A stretch of DNA of 64,000 nt, from positions 84,323 through 148,322 of the forward strand of contig JARKIF010000081.1 of assembly GCA_029378245.1 (NCBI GenBank). The letters run 5' to 3'. The translations under genes were made by a program, and so were the position numbers. Under the pieces are notes generated by a model, which was not told the DNA's origin, did no database searches, and saw only the letters and a program-made list of their open reading frames with translations. Positions 10,396 to 19,621 of this stretch are shown here, piece by piece; position 1 is the stretch's first letter, and every line of letters begins with the position of its first letter. The stretch comes from Roridomyces roridus. Its lineage: Eukaryota > Basidiomycota > Agaricomycetes > Agaricales > Mycenaceae.

Positions 10396-12588
10396 ATGGA
10401 CAATTTCAACGACGAACTGGCTTTCCTTGCCACTGCGACCCCCGATGAAGAAGGAGGAGGCCTTCTACAACACCAACTTGTTACTTCCCCGCTCCTCACT
10501 TTCTCTGCCCTCAAGAATCGACCTCAAGATTTCCCTTCTCGTGGACTCGTCGGCATCAGCGCAGGAGACAGGTTGTATTTCAATACTAATGCACCCAATA
10601 GCGCCATAGTCTGCGGTGTTCAGGTAGATTTCATTTCTGTTGTGATACTCGTTACTCACTTGTTCTGTAGGGCTCAGGGAAGAGCCACACCTTGTCCTGC
10701 CTTTTAGAGTGCGGACTGATACCAGACTCGCAGGTCGGTCAACTCCCAGATCCTTTAAGCGCCCTTGTGTATGGAAGTTACTTTTGCTTGTCAGTTAAAG
10801 TTGAGCTAACGACAAATAACGCAGGTTCCATTTTGATACCTCAGACCTTGGCCGACCCTGCGAGGCAACCTTCCTCTCTTTACCGGCAGGCCATCATATA
10901 GACCATGCCCTTCTGCCGCAAGTCACCGTGCTTTGTTCGTACGTATTAGCCCTTTGCGTGTACCAGCGGATGTACTGACCTCGACACAGACCTAGCAACG
11001 TTGAGCGCCGCCGCCTCGCTTACTCCACTCTTCCGCATGTTCACGTCCAGCCGCTCCAACTTTCGGAAAAGGACCTTACGGCAGACCGGATGTTGGCGAT
11101 CATGGGCTGCAGCAACCTCGAGGTAAGTCATTCTTGTGGCGTCCTCACAACTCCACTGACGTTCCAGACTGCGCCGTTGTACTTGCATACAATTCTCCGA
11201 ATCATTCGTGATATTGGAAGTAGCACATTCAGTTACCTAGGTCCGTACGAAAACAAGGTTATGGAGCAGTGCTGATTTGTTGTTACAGAATTCAAGCGCA
11301 GGATTGCCCTGGAACCTCTGGATGGAAAACAAAAGGCAATGCTCAAGCTTCGAACGGACTTGCTGGATTGTTTCATTCACCCCGGCGCTCGGGAGATTCA
11401 AACATATTTCCGTGCGGGAGGACTGGTTCTCATCGATCTCACCGATCCATTTCTCGATGGTTTGTGGGTCCACCTCGATCATCGGATGTCGCTGACCTGT
11501 CATAGGCCTCACGGCTTCTGTACTGTTCGACAGTGTCCTTGGCTCATTCATTGACTGGCAAACGACATGCGGCAAACTTGTTGGTGCGTTCTCAGCATCT
11601 TTCTCTTGGGTGTTTTCTTGACGGGTTCCCAGTGTTGGATGAAGCGCACAAGTACCTCGTCAACAGCGATTCAGATAGGTTGACGCGATCCCTGAGCGAC
11701 GTTATCCGCCTGCAGCGCCATCTGGCCACCCGGGTCATAATCGCTACTCAAGAGCCCACCGTGATCCCTGCAACAATCCTCGACCTTGCGTTAGTCATCA
11801 TTTGCCACCGATTCACCTCGCCCGCATGGTGTACACACCTGTCGAAACACGTGTCTACGGGCAGCCAGTCTGACTCTGCGCGTTGGTTCGAGGAGGTGAT
11901 GTTCCTTGGAACTGGCCATGCCCTCGTGTTTTGTCCGTCTGCGTTGATGAGCACGGATGGGGAGCGGGGCGTGACTCTTTTGGGGAGGGAGTATTTGAAA
12001 GTTAGGGTTCGCCCTCGTTTGACGTTGGATGGAGGGGCATCGCAGTTGGCGGTGAGGTCTGGATCTGAGCCGCCCGTGACGGTGTTTTCGACATTCGAGC
12101 CCCCTCCGACGCCCCCATCTCCTGCACCGTCGCCGGTGACAGCAGCGTTCTTGCTCACGGTGCCTTCATCCACCGACTCGAATGCGACTCCATCGTCTGC
12201 CTTCCCATCTCCCGACACAAGTGCGACTTTGACCGCAGACAACCCATTTGTTCCGCCAATGGCACCCCAAGCGACGAATAACACGACCCGGTGCACAGTC
12301 CCCGCCCGCCTCAAACACGTTGTCGGCTGGCTGTCGCGCAACGGCGCTCTCGAGACACCCGTCAAGATGAGCGAAGCCCGGGCCGGGTTGTATTGGATTT
12401 TCAAGAAAGAGTATCTTGGGATGTCCAAGTCCGAGTCGTGGAAGACCATGTTGCAGGAGGCGGTCGATGGTGGGGTTGTTGAGGTGATCAATGCGGATGT
12501 TTCCAAGAAGGAGCTTCGCAAGTCGGGGCAGGAGCAGATGTTGAGGTTGATTGTGGGGTTGAATCGGATTGGGTATACGCGGGGATGA
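10396..12588 (+). CDS. HerA/FtsK-like P-loop ATPase, intact copy
   Basis: Eight exons (10396-10623, 10671-10768, 10825-10938, 10990-11122, 11168-11240, 11289-11459, 11506-11583, 11633-12588) join in frame to 616 residues. Walker A is GVQGSGKSHT around residue 75, split by intron 1. A core strand reads LVLIDLTDPF. Walker B is VVLDEAHKYL around residue 300, followed by SLSDVIRLQRHLATR, the sensor-like motif VIIATQEPT and ICHRFTSPAW. This order (Walker A, DEAH, ATQ-P, arginine-bearing strand) is that of the HerA/FtsK DNA-translocase superfamily. After about residue 435 comes a proline/serine/threonine-rich linker, then a small helical C-terminal domain (HVVGWLSRNGALETP to about VVEVINAD) that could be a winged-helix or LOTUS-like fold; that is a guess. 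Three further copies lie in the window. The cellular role is unknown to me; DNA pumping or repair is inferred from the fold. Confidence 0.78.
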
Positions 12589-13635
12589 GAGTTGGGTTTG
12601 TTTTCTTGGTTTTGGGCTGCATACTTGGTACATTACAATGGTAATTACATTGGGTTTGAGCGCTACTTGAAGTCAGTCGACAGCGTCGGACCGGAGCGAA
12701 TAAAGCTGTAGGGCCGGCAAGCGGCAGGGCCTGCTACCGAAAGCGGCAATGCGTGAACATCTAGCACGTTTTCTTGCAATTTTCTCGGGCATAACAAGTT
12801 CCATCAGGACCTTCAAATAGTAATTCTTGTTCTCAGATTCAGGCTCAGGGAAAGAACGAAAACGACAGCATTAAATTGTGGATGAGGAAGGGCGGTGCGT
12901 ATGTAGGATCTGTGGACATCCACATGACGTTACGATGATCGCTCGGTCGTGCGCCGCTTCGCGCTCCACTCCCTTGCTCCTGCCCACCAAGAAAGCGTTG
13001 AGTCAGAAAATGTGAGTTGAAAGCCGAAGAGAGAGGAGGACAGGAGGGCAATACATCATCATTCATCGTCGCTCGTCCGTGCGCCGCTACGCGCCGCACT
13101 CCCTCGCTCCCTGGAAGCTGGAGAGAGCTTGGAGAGAGCACTACAAGAGCTTGCAGGAGTGTTTGATCAATTTCATTGGTGCTTGACCAGGACCTGGCCT
13201 TCAAATATGGATGTGGCGCTATGTGGTGCTGGTTGGGACTCGGGAGTTGCTCCGGAGGCGAAAAGCAAGAGACTGAGCAAGGCACTCCCTTTGTCACTTT
13301 GACAGGCCTGGGATTTCTTTCGGCAAAGAACCCGACATCTGTGCATGGCATTTGCACAGATGTTGAAAAATCTATCGGATATAACTGCTCCCGGCGGGTG
13401 AGGTCATGCATATTGCGTTGGTGGCGCGGCAAATCTCGGCTTCAATGAGCATTTGGCTGGATCCATCAGTGCTGACGCAAAAACCAATGACAAAAACGTG
13501 ATGGCCCGCAAAAACCAAAAATTAGGGCGCCCTATAGAAACCTGTACCTAACGGTATCAGGAATCTTCCAACCGTCGATCGGCGCGACTTGCGGCTTGAC
13601 TGAAGACTCTTTGTGGGCCACAGGTCCATTGCACC
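12589..13635. other. Intergenic region with a short direct repeat
   Basis: No gene supported. A 40-base direct repeat centred on CGTGCGCCGC occurs near 12940-12985 and again near 13070-13115, about 130 bases apart. Open frames here lack any family pattern. Confidence 0.4.
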
Positions 13636-13639
13636 TGGC

Positions 13640-14060
13640 TCGCAGTGTGATAGACCGGAATCCGGTCTGTCTATGAAAACTGTTGATAGACAGACCGGTC
13701 GATTTCGTGTGATCGACAAGGGACGCGCGATCACTGATTAATTAACCCGTAAAAGGCTATTCGGCTGCGTCGGCTTGACATGACACATGTAAACATTGCG
13801 TTCGGGCCATCCTTTCCGGGCTGCTAACAGCCGCAAGACCACTCAGAGCTGATAAGTACATGTTTTATTGATGCTCAGTACATCAATAATTGTGGAAATG
13901 AAGAGTGAACTCGCTGCCGCACTATTGATCACCATGCCGAATAGCCTTTTATGGTTAATTAAATCATTGATCGCGCGACTCGATTCCATCAACCGAAATC
14001 GACCAGCCTGTCTGTGGACAGTATGACTTTCGACACAACAGGCTGGATTCGAGCCTAGCA
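13640..14060. repeat. Foldback/MITE-like element
   Basis: About 13645-13775 is an imperfect inverted repeat of about 13915-14045. Each arm carries a GGTCGATTTCG-type core, then GCGCGATCA, a TTAATTAAC-like tract and AAAAGGCTATTCGG, with roughly 140 bases between the arms. There is no coding sequence inside. The size (about 400 bases) and long terminal inverted repeats fit a non-autonomous DNA transposon. I could not define target-site duplications by eye. Confidence 0.6.
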
Positions 14061-14189
14061 GTGTGATCACGACCGGCAAGGATGTTCTAACTCTTGCGGC
14101 TGTTGTCGAACAAGGAGCTCCTTCGCGGTTTCACACGACTCTCCGCTGCACGACGAATGCAGGCCGTCGACAACAACGACGATGCTACT

Positions 14190-14460
14190 CACAGCATGTC
14201 AACGAAGACGAGCTGTCGTTTCTTCAGACTGCGACAACGCCTGAACAATACGAGGTCGGAGACCTTCTCATGCACCAACTTGTCCCGTTTTTGTATAGTG
14301 CGTTGCTCACCTCTCAGGCCGAGTAACATTGAGCGCCGACGTCTGGCTTACTCTGCTCTTCCTCACGTTCGCGTCGAGCCGCTGCACCTCTCAGAAAGGG
14401 ACCTGACAGCAGACCGGATGTTGGCGATCATGGGCTGCGAGAATCTCGATGTAAGCCCCA
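14190..14460 (+). pseudogene. HerA-like ATPase fragment lacking Walker A
   Basis: Opens with the family N-terminus (DELSFLQTATTPEQYEV, then LLMHQLV), then jumps to the exon 4 region (SNIERRRLAYSALPHV, LTADRMLAIMGCENLD). Everything between, including exon 2 with Walker A and the FHFD strand, is missing. The two parts are in different frames, with a possible minimal intron between them. After 14460 there is only a weak trace of the next exon. It lies directly beside the foldback element. Confidence 0.68.
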
Positions 14461-14569
14461 CCGGCGTTTACTCCACGATATCTACTAACTGGATCACAGA
14501 ATCAGCCTTTATATTTGCATACAGTATTCCGAATCCCGTTGGCTCCCAGTCTAATACCCTTGGCATGGT

Positions 14570-14960
14570 GAGTTCTCGTGTCAGAGTACTGGCACGTTTC
14601 CTGACCTGTGACATCAGCCTCGTCTTCTCTGTGGATCACGCACTGGCAGGTTTAACGACTTGTGAATATTTTCTTTCCGGGTCATGGCTGGCTCGGTATT
14701 TAATGTCACTTCTGCACACACCCTGCCACTGCAGGTTTACGCCGCGTCGAGAAAAACTTGAATCATCTCGAAATCACCGCGGTCACGTTGGCATCAAAGC
14801 ACAAACACGGGGACTATAAAAACACCTTTGTGGGCGTTGACCTACAACAAACCTCCTTCTCCCCTACCACCATCTTCCCCTCTCAACTGCCCTCCCTCTT
14901 CCCTCCTCCCTCGCCTTACCGAAGTCCCTCAGACATCTCAAAGACTAGGTCGGTTAGCTT
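14570..14960. repeat. Promoter-like repeat, copy 2
   Basis: Second copy of the block at 9990-10330. It carries GGTCACGTTGGCATCAAAGC, then GGGGACTATAAAAA (a better TATA box than copy 1) and the C/T-rich stretch with CCACCATCTTCCCCTCTCAA. No intact gene follows within 700 bases. Confidence 0.6.
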
Positions 14961-15690
14961 CTACTTTCATATACTCTCGAACTCTCGAAGGGGGCACATC
15001 GACAACTCGGTCGACGTCGAAGGTGGTGTGGCCTCTGCCTACGATCGGCAATGTGATTCGGCCCCCGCCCCGGCTCGCCAGCAGCCCTGCCCGCGGACTC
15101 GGACGGTGCTTCGTCACCGTCCATGGTGTCCACTCGACCTCGTTATCATCATCGCTATCCTCACTCAGTGCCTCCTCGTTACTGACTCTCTTCCCGCAGG
15201 TCTCCTTCAAGTTCCTCTCAAACCCGCCCAACCCGTCGAACCCATCGCCTATGCACACCTGGTGGGTTAGCTTTTATCATCATCATTCTCTTTTTGGGGG
15301 GGCGGAGAGAGTTCCGAGCGGGCATTCGCATGAGCCTTGTCCAGCGGGGTCGAGGACGGTGTGGCCTCTGCCCATGAGCATAGCCCCGACCTCAGTGTCG
15401 GGCGGGTGCGGCCTCTGCCTACGACGGGCAATGTACTCTGGCCCCCGCCTACGGCTACTACTATCCATCATGCAGGGATCGGAAGCGGCCTCCTGCCTCT
15501 ACAGGCAATGTGTTTTGACCCTCCGTCCCCGATGCCCAGAGACCCGGCCAGCGCTTTGGGGGTTCCATCGCACCAGACGCCTCGTGGTCTCCTCCGACTC
15601 TTCTCATGCTACTCTCACTCAGTAATGAATCATTGCTGACGCCCCACCAGCAGGTATTTGTTCGAGTCTGGTCCTTTGTGTAGAAAAAAT
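14961..15690. other. Intergenic region with a degenerate internal repeat
   Basis: A unit containing CCTCTGCCTACGA, then GGCAATGT and GGCCCCCGCC, occurs near 15030-15080 and 15405-15460, and a weaker third version lies near 15485-15530. Open frames across it are low in complexity and unsupported. Confidence 0.4.
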
Positions 15691-15693
15691 TGT

Positions 15694-17265
15694 TTATTCA
15701 TCCTGTATATGTGGTGCATGTAGGTAAAAGTGCTTGACTATACGAGGATGTTGCCACTCTGTGCAGTCTTCGTTATTATCAGTGTTGTGACGACGGGAAC
15801 GAGGATGCAAACTCACATCGAAGAGGCAGTTGTTCCGCCCTCTGCCAATGAAAACATCCATCCCTTGTATCTTGAGCCTTCGAAACGGGGCCATTTCAGC
15901 CTGACTGAGCATCGCATAGAAGGTCCCCATTGCAATAAGACGGAACTTCCGCAGCTGGGCTGCCCCAGGCAACGATCCTCGCTTGGCCAGAGCTCCAGCC
16001 GCCAGTCCGACTAAACCGCCCACGGAAGCCTCGGCTCGTCGACCCTGACAATGCAAGGAAAGTTCTTGTAGCCGCGGAAGGAAACTCGCGTCAGCACCGA
16101 GGGAGTTGAAGAACAGGGAAGCGAGAGATTTGTCTGGATACCATATCTCTAGCTCTGTGAGATGGGCGTGCAATGCTTGTGTGGTCAACGCCAGATCTGT
16201 AGGTCCCTGATCGTCGCCCGGATGAACGACGAGTCGTTTCAAAGGAGGCGAACTCCTCTCAAGAAACGAATGCAAGATCTCGTGATCATAATGGTCCACA
16301 TCGAGAAGTTGAAGACTCTCGAGATTCGGGAACGTAACAAACTCGAGGAGTTCTGCACTTTGTGCCAAGTACTCTGTGTCGGAAAGGGTGCGGAACAGGG
16401 TGAAGGATCGTATTCCCGGATGAGAGAACACTTGAGCTTCATCGCCCTCGAAACCGCCTTCGTCGAGGAACATCGAAAAGGCGCATTCGGTGAGATGTGG
16501 CATGAGAGACAGGGCCTCCATGCATTCAAAAATGTCGTACAATTGGCCAGTGAAACTACGGAGTTGCTGCCAGGGAAGGACGACGAGGCGACAGCGTATT
16601 TGGGACAAAAAGAGTCAATGGAGCCCTTGAACATCGTTGAACATCTCAACAGGGTCAGATGGGCATTCGTCAACCACTCGGTCGAATTGGAAGAGACGAA
16701 GGGTCAATTCGGTGAGGGCGGAAAAGTTGACGCGCTGGGGCAGAATTTCCCAGTCGTCCAGGTCGAACTCGAGTTCCAGTGATCGTATGGTGGGTGCATG
16801 TCGACAAAGCGTCTCGAAGAATAAATCAGAGTCGTCTATCTCTGTATATTTAATCGGACCCTTGACCGTCACAGAAAGAGGACACTGGCCCGCTCTCCCA
16901 AGCCAAGTGTCAACTATATCAGTGGCATGGTTTTCGCGACGGGGCACGTCGATACCCAGTCTTGACCAGAGCGCAGGCGTGGAAAGGGCGATTCGGCGCC
17001 ACTGGCGACAAATTCGCAACAGGAGTAGCGGGGCCTCTGAGGTGGATATTCCATCAACGCCCGAGTGTACAACGGGGAGACAGTGAAGGAATATTTCAGA
17101 AGTAATTTCCAGCGGCAAGGTTAAGACGGGGTAGGTGAGTGCGTCCAATCGAAGCTGCAGAGGGTGCAACTGGGCGCGCATCTCTTGCAAACGTCTCTCC
17201 TGAGCAGAGATTTGTCGGGAAAGTCGTGCGACTTGGTATCGAAGGTCGGCATTTGTCGGAAGCAT
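15694..17265 (-). pseudogene. F-box protein gene 1, interrupted by one in-frame stop
   Basis: From ATG 17265 the product has an N-terminal coiled coil (residues 1-45), the F-box motif YPVLTLPLEITSEIF, the typical RICRQWRRIALSTPALWSRL, and then leucine-rich sequence. At 16617-16615 a TGA interrupts the frame where the paralogue at 35186-33735 has lysine. Beyond it the same frame continues to 15694 and still aligns (LPWQQLRSFTGQLYDI, HLTELEIWYPDKS). No intron that would remove the stop is visible. The last 40 or so residues are not shared with the paralogues. F-box proteins recruit substrates to SCF ubiquitin ligases. As read, a truncated protein of about 216 residues keeping the F-box would be made. 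Confidence 0.7.
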
Positions 17266-17286
17266 GTCGAGTCTGAATCCTTGCAA

Positions 17287-17781
17287 TTGGATTGTTCAAC
17301 ACGGACTGAAATGTTGTTTTAATGTCACCCACAATCTACAGAAGGCGTTGGCAGAGATTCAATGGGAGGCGGCGAGCAGAGAAAGAGAGAAAGAGCGAAA
17401 GAGCGAGATGCCGATCAGTGATCCATTTGATTTCTTCCGGCACGCCGATGTGCTACATACTACAAATCGACTCCAACAGGTTAGCCCCGCCTGGTGTAAA
17501 CCTCCAAGGCAAAGCCTCCTCTTCAAAGAAAGTTTAGAAACTAAGCATTGCCCACTGGATGGCAGGCAAAGAGCGAAAGAACGAGATGATGGCCGATCAG
17601 CGAGTTACATTTGATTTCCTAAGGCACATATATGGCAAGACGGCACTCGGGTCGAATCCGACAAGGAATCGTGTCGCTATTCACTTGTACATATCTGCAT
17701 CCAAAAAAGTCGCTGGGAGTAATCAGATTCTGAGGCACCCATTTAGCACACATCGCAAGCAGGTGGTACGAAAGACTGACC
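17287..17781. other. Spacer between two F-box genes with a short direct repeat
   Basis: A unit of about 60 bases (AAAGAGCGAAAGA-, GCCGATCAG-, CATTTGATTTC-) occurs near 17390-17450 and near 17565-17630. Otherwise nothing recognizable. Confidence 0.35.
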
Positions 17782-19236
17782 TCAAATCCGGTTAGCCTTC
17801 CCGTTGCTGGTGATATAAACCTCCATTCCTTGCTCCTTCAACTTCCTGAAAGGGAGAAGGTCCTCCTCTCTGTGAGAACTAAAAACATTGCCCACTGCAT
17901 CGACACGGAACACCCGCATCTGGGCTACCCTTTCCAAAGACATTCGCTCGGTCAAAGGACCAGCAGCCAACCGGAGCAAGTCATTCTGCGAGTCCTCGCC
18001 TTCCTTGAAGCGGCAATAGAATGAAAGTTTTTGGAGCCCCGGGACGAGGCTGTCGTCATGACCGAAAAAGTCAAAGAAGAGCGAGGTGAAGATTTGTTCT
18101 GGATACCAGATTTCCAACTCGGTAAGGTGAGGTTGTTCTGACAGCGGTGGCATGCCCACCGCCAGCTGCCTGAGTCCCTCATTGGAGTGTGGATGGACGA
18201 CGAGTCGCTGGAGAGGGGGCGACCCACGCTCAACGAGCTGGTGTAGGTCATCTGCGTCGTAGTCTTCCACGTCCAAAAGCTCGAGGCTTTCGAGTTTCGG
18301 AAATGTAAGGAATTTGAGGATCTTGGCGTTGTGAGCCTCTCCGCCCGTGTCGATGGATTCAGAGTGAAACAACGTGAAGGAGCGCATCTCTGCATGAGAG
18401 ATCACGTCGAAATCACCATCCTCGATCGAATCGTCTTCTTCGACCTCGATCGAAAAGGCAGATTCAGTTATATTCGGCATGAGCTCCAGGGCAGTCAAGC
18501 ACTGTGGTATGTCGTAGAAGTCACCGGTGAATTTCCGGAGCTGCCGCCACGGAAGTGCAACAAGGTGGGCAGGAATGTAGTGCAAGAGGACCTCTGAGAG
18601 CTGGGGAACCTCGTCAAACATCTCGATGGGATCGTCAGAGAATCCCTCGCGCCCATACTCCTCGCTGGCTCGCACACACAGCTTGCGAAGAATGGGGAAA
18701 TTCACGAGCTGCGTCATTTCATCCAATTCGTTATCAGTGATGTTGAGATCCAACCATTGGATAGCTGACGCGTGTCGACGGAACGTTTTGGCAAATTTGG
18801 TGTTGACGAATTTCGATGCTGGCGCCGTGATCCTGAGGGAAAGCGGGCACCCACGGGCGCGTCCGAGCTACGTTTTGGTTATCTCGGAACCATGCGCTCT
18901 TCGGCTTGCACAAAGGAGGTTGATATCCAGCTCTCTCCACAGGGCAGGTGTGGACAGTGCAATACGGCGCCATTGGCCACAGATTTGCGAGAGAAGTAGC
19001 GGGGCCTCGTCCGAGTTGAGCGCATCCATGCCCATCCGCTCGGTGGGAAAGCAGAGGCCAAAGATTTCGGACACGATTTCTGGCGGTAGGGATAGGACGG
19101 GGTAGGTGACTACGTCAAGTTGGTGTTGCAGGCGCGCCAGCTCTGCCTGCTTCTCTTTTAAACGCGTTTCTAGATTCGATATATCGACAAGAACTTGTGC
19201 CACCTGGGTTCGAAGGGCAGCATTTGCAGGATGCAT
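17782..19236 (-). pseudogene. F-box protein gene 2, interrupted by one in-frame stop
   Basis: Single-exon frame from ATG 19236 to the stop at 17782 (484 codons). It opens with a coiled coil, then YPVLSLPPEIVSEIF (F-box), QICGQWRRIALSTPALWREL, and a leucine-rich C-terminal part (LPWRQLRKFTGDFYDI, PHLTELEIWYPEQIF). At 18870-18868 a TAG sits where both paralogues have the tryptophan of KTWLGRA or DTWLGRA, so one G-to-A change from TGG explains it. No other damage is visible in nearly 500 codons. As read, translation stops after about 122 residues. The 5' part was copied to 36290-36498. The sedolisin gene starts about 385 bases away on the other strand. Confidence 0.72.
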
Positions 19237-19581
19237 GATTTAGCACCCCGGACGCGACGCGGCGACAAAATCTGTAGGATCGATTCGGTCAACGCCGTTG
19301 AATCTTGTAAGGTTTACACGCACAGAAGGCGCCGAGTAGAGAATGAATTCACGCGTCAAACGCGAAGTCCAATTTCTTGGGCACGGTCCAAGTAGTGGTG
19401 AGAGAGAGAGATCAGATCCGCCATCATCGTGCGCTCTCTCGACTCTCTCCGTGCTCTGACCGAGTCTCGCTGCCAACCCTCACATTGACAAGGTCAGTGC
19501 GGTCTGGCCCGCTGTGCTTCTCCAACCTTACTAAGTATTTCGTTCAGATGTTCACATCCTTGCTTCGCGCGGCGCGGTACA

Positions 19582-19587
19582 TATAAG
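19582..19587 (+). promoter_or_regulatory. TATA box of sedolisin gene A
   Basis: TATAAG lies 40 bases before the ATG at 19622 in the gap between divergent F-box and sedolisin genes. Confidence 0.45.
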
Positions 19588-19621
19588 ATGCTGCTGAACA
19601 GCTGTGGAGCATTCCCACAAA

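Noticed and set aside
11748..12521. 257-codon open frame on the minus strand inside the HerA-like gene
   Set aside because: It lies opposite the well-supported plus-strand exon 8, has no family pattern and disappears in the other copies' diverged region; it is an antisense shadow.
14025..14060. tRNA B-box-like word (GGCTCGAATCC, minus strand) in the foldback element
   Set aside because: No matching A box, acceptor stem or cloverleaf can be formed around it.
17640..17665. GGGTCGAATCC resembling a tRNA T-loop
   Set aside because: Flanking sequence does not fold into a tRNA; no anticodon arm.
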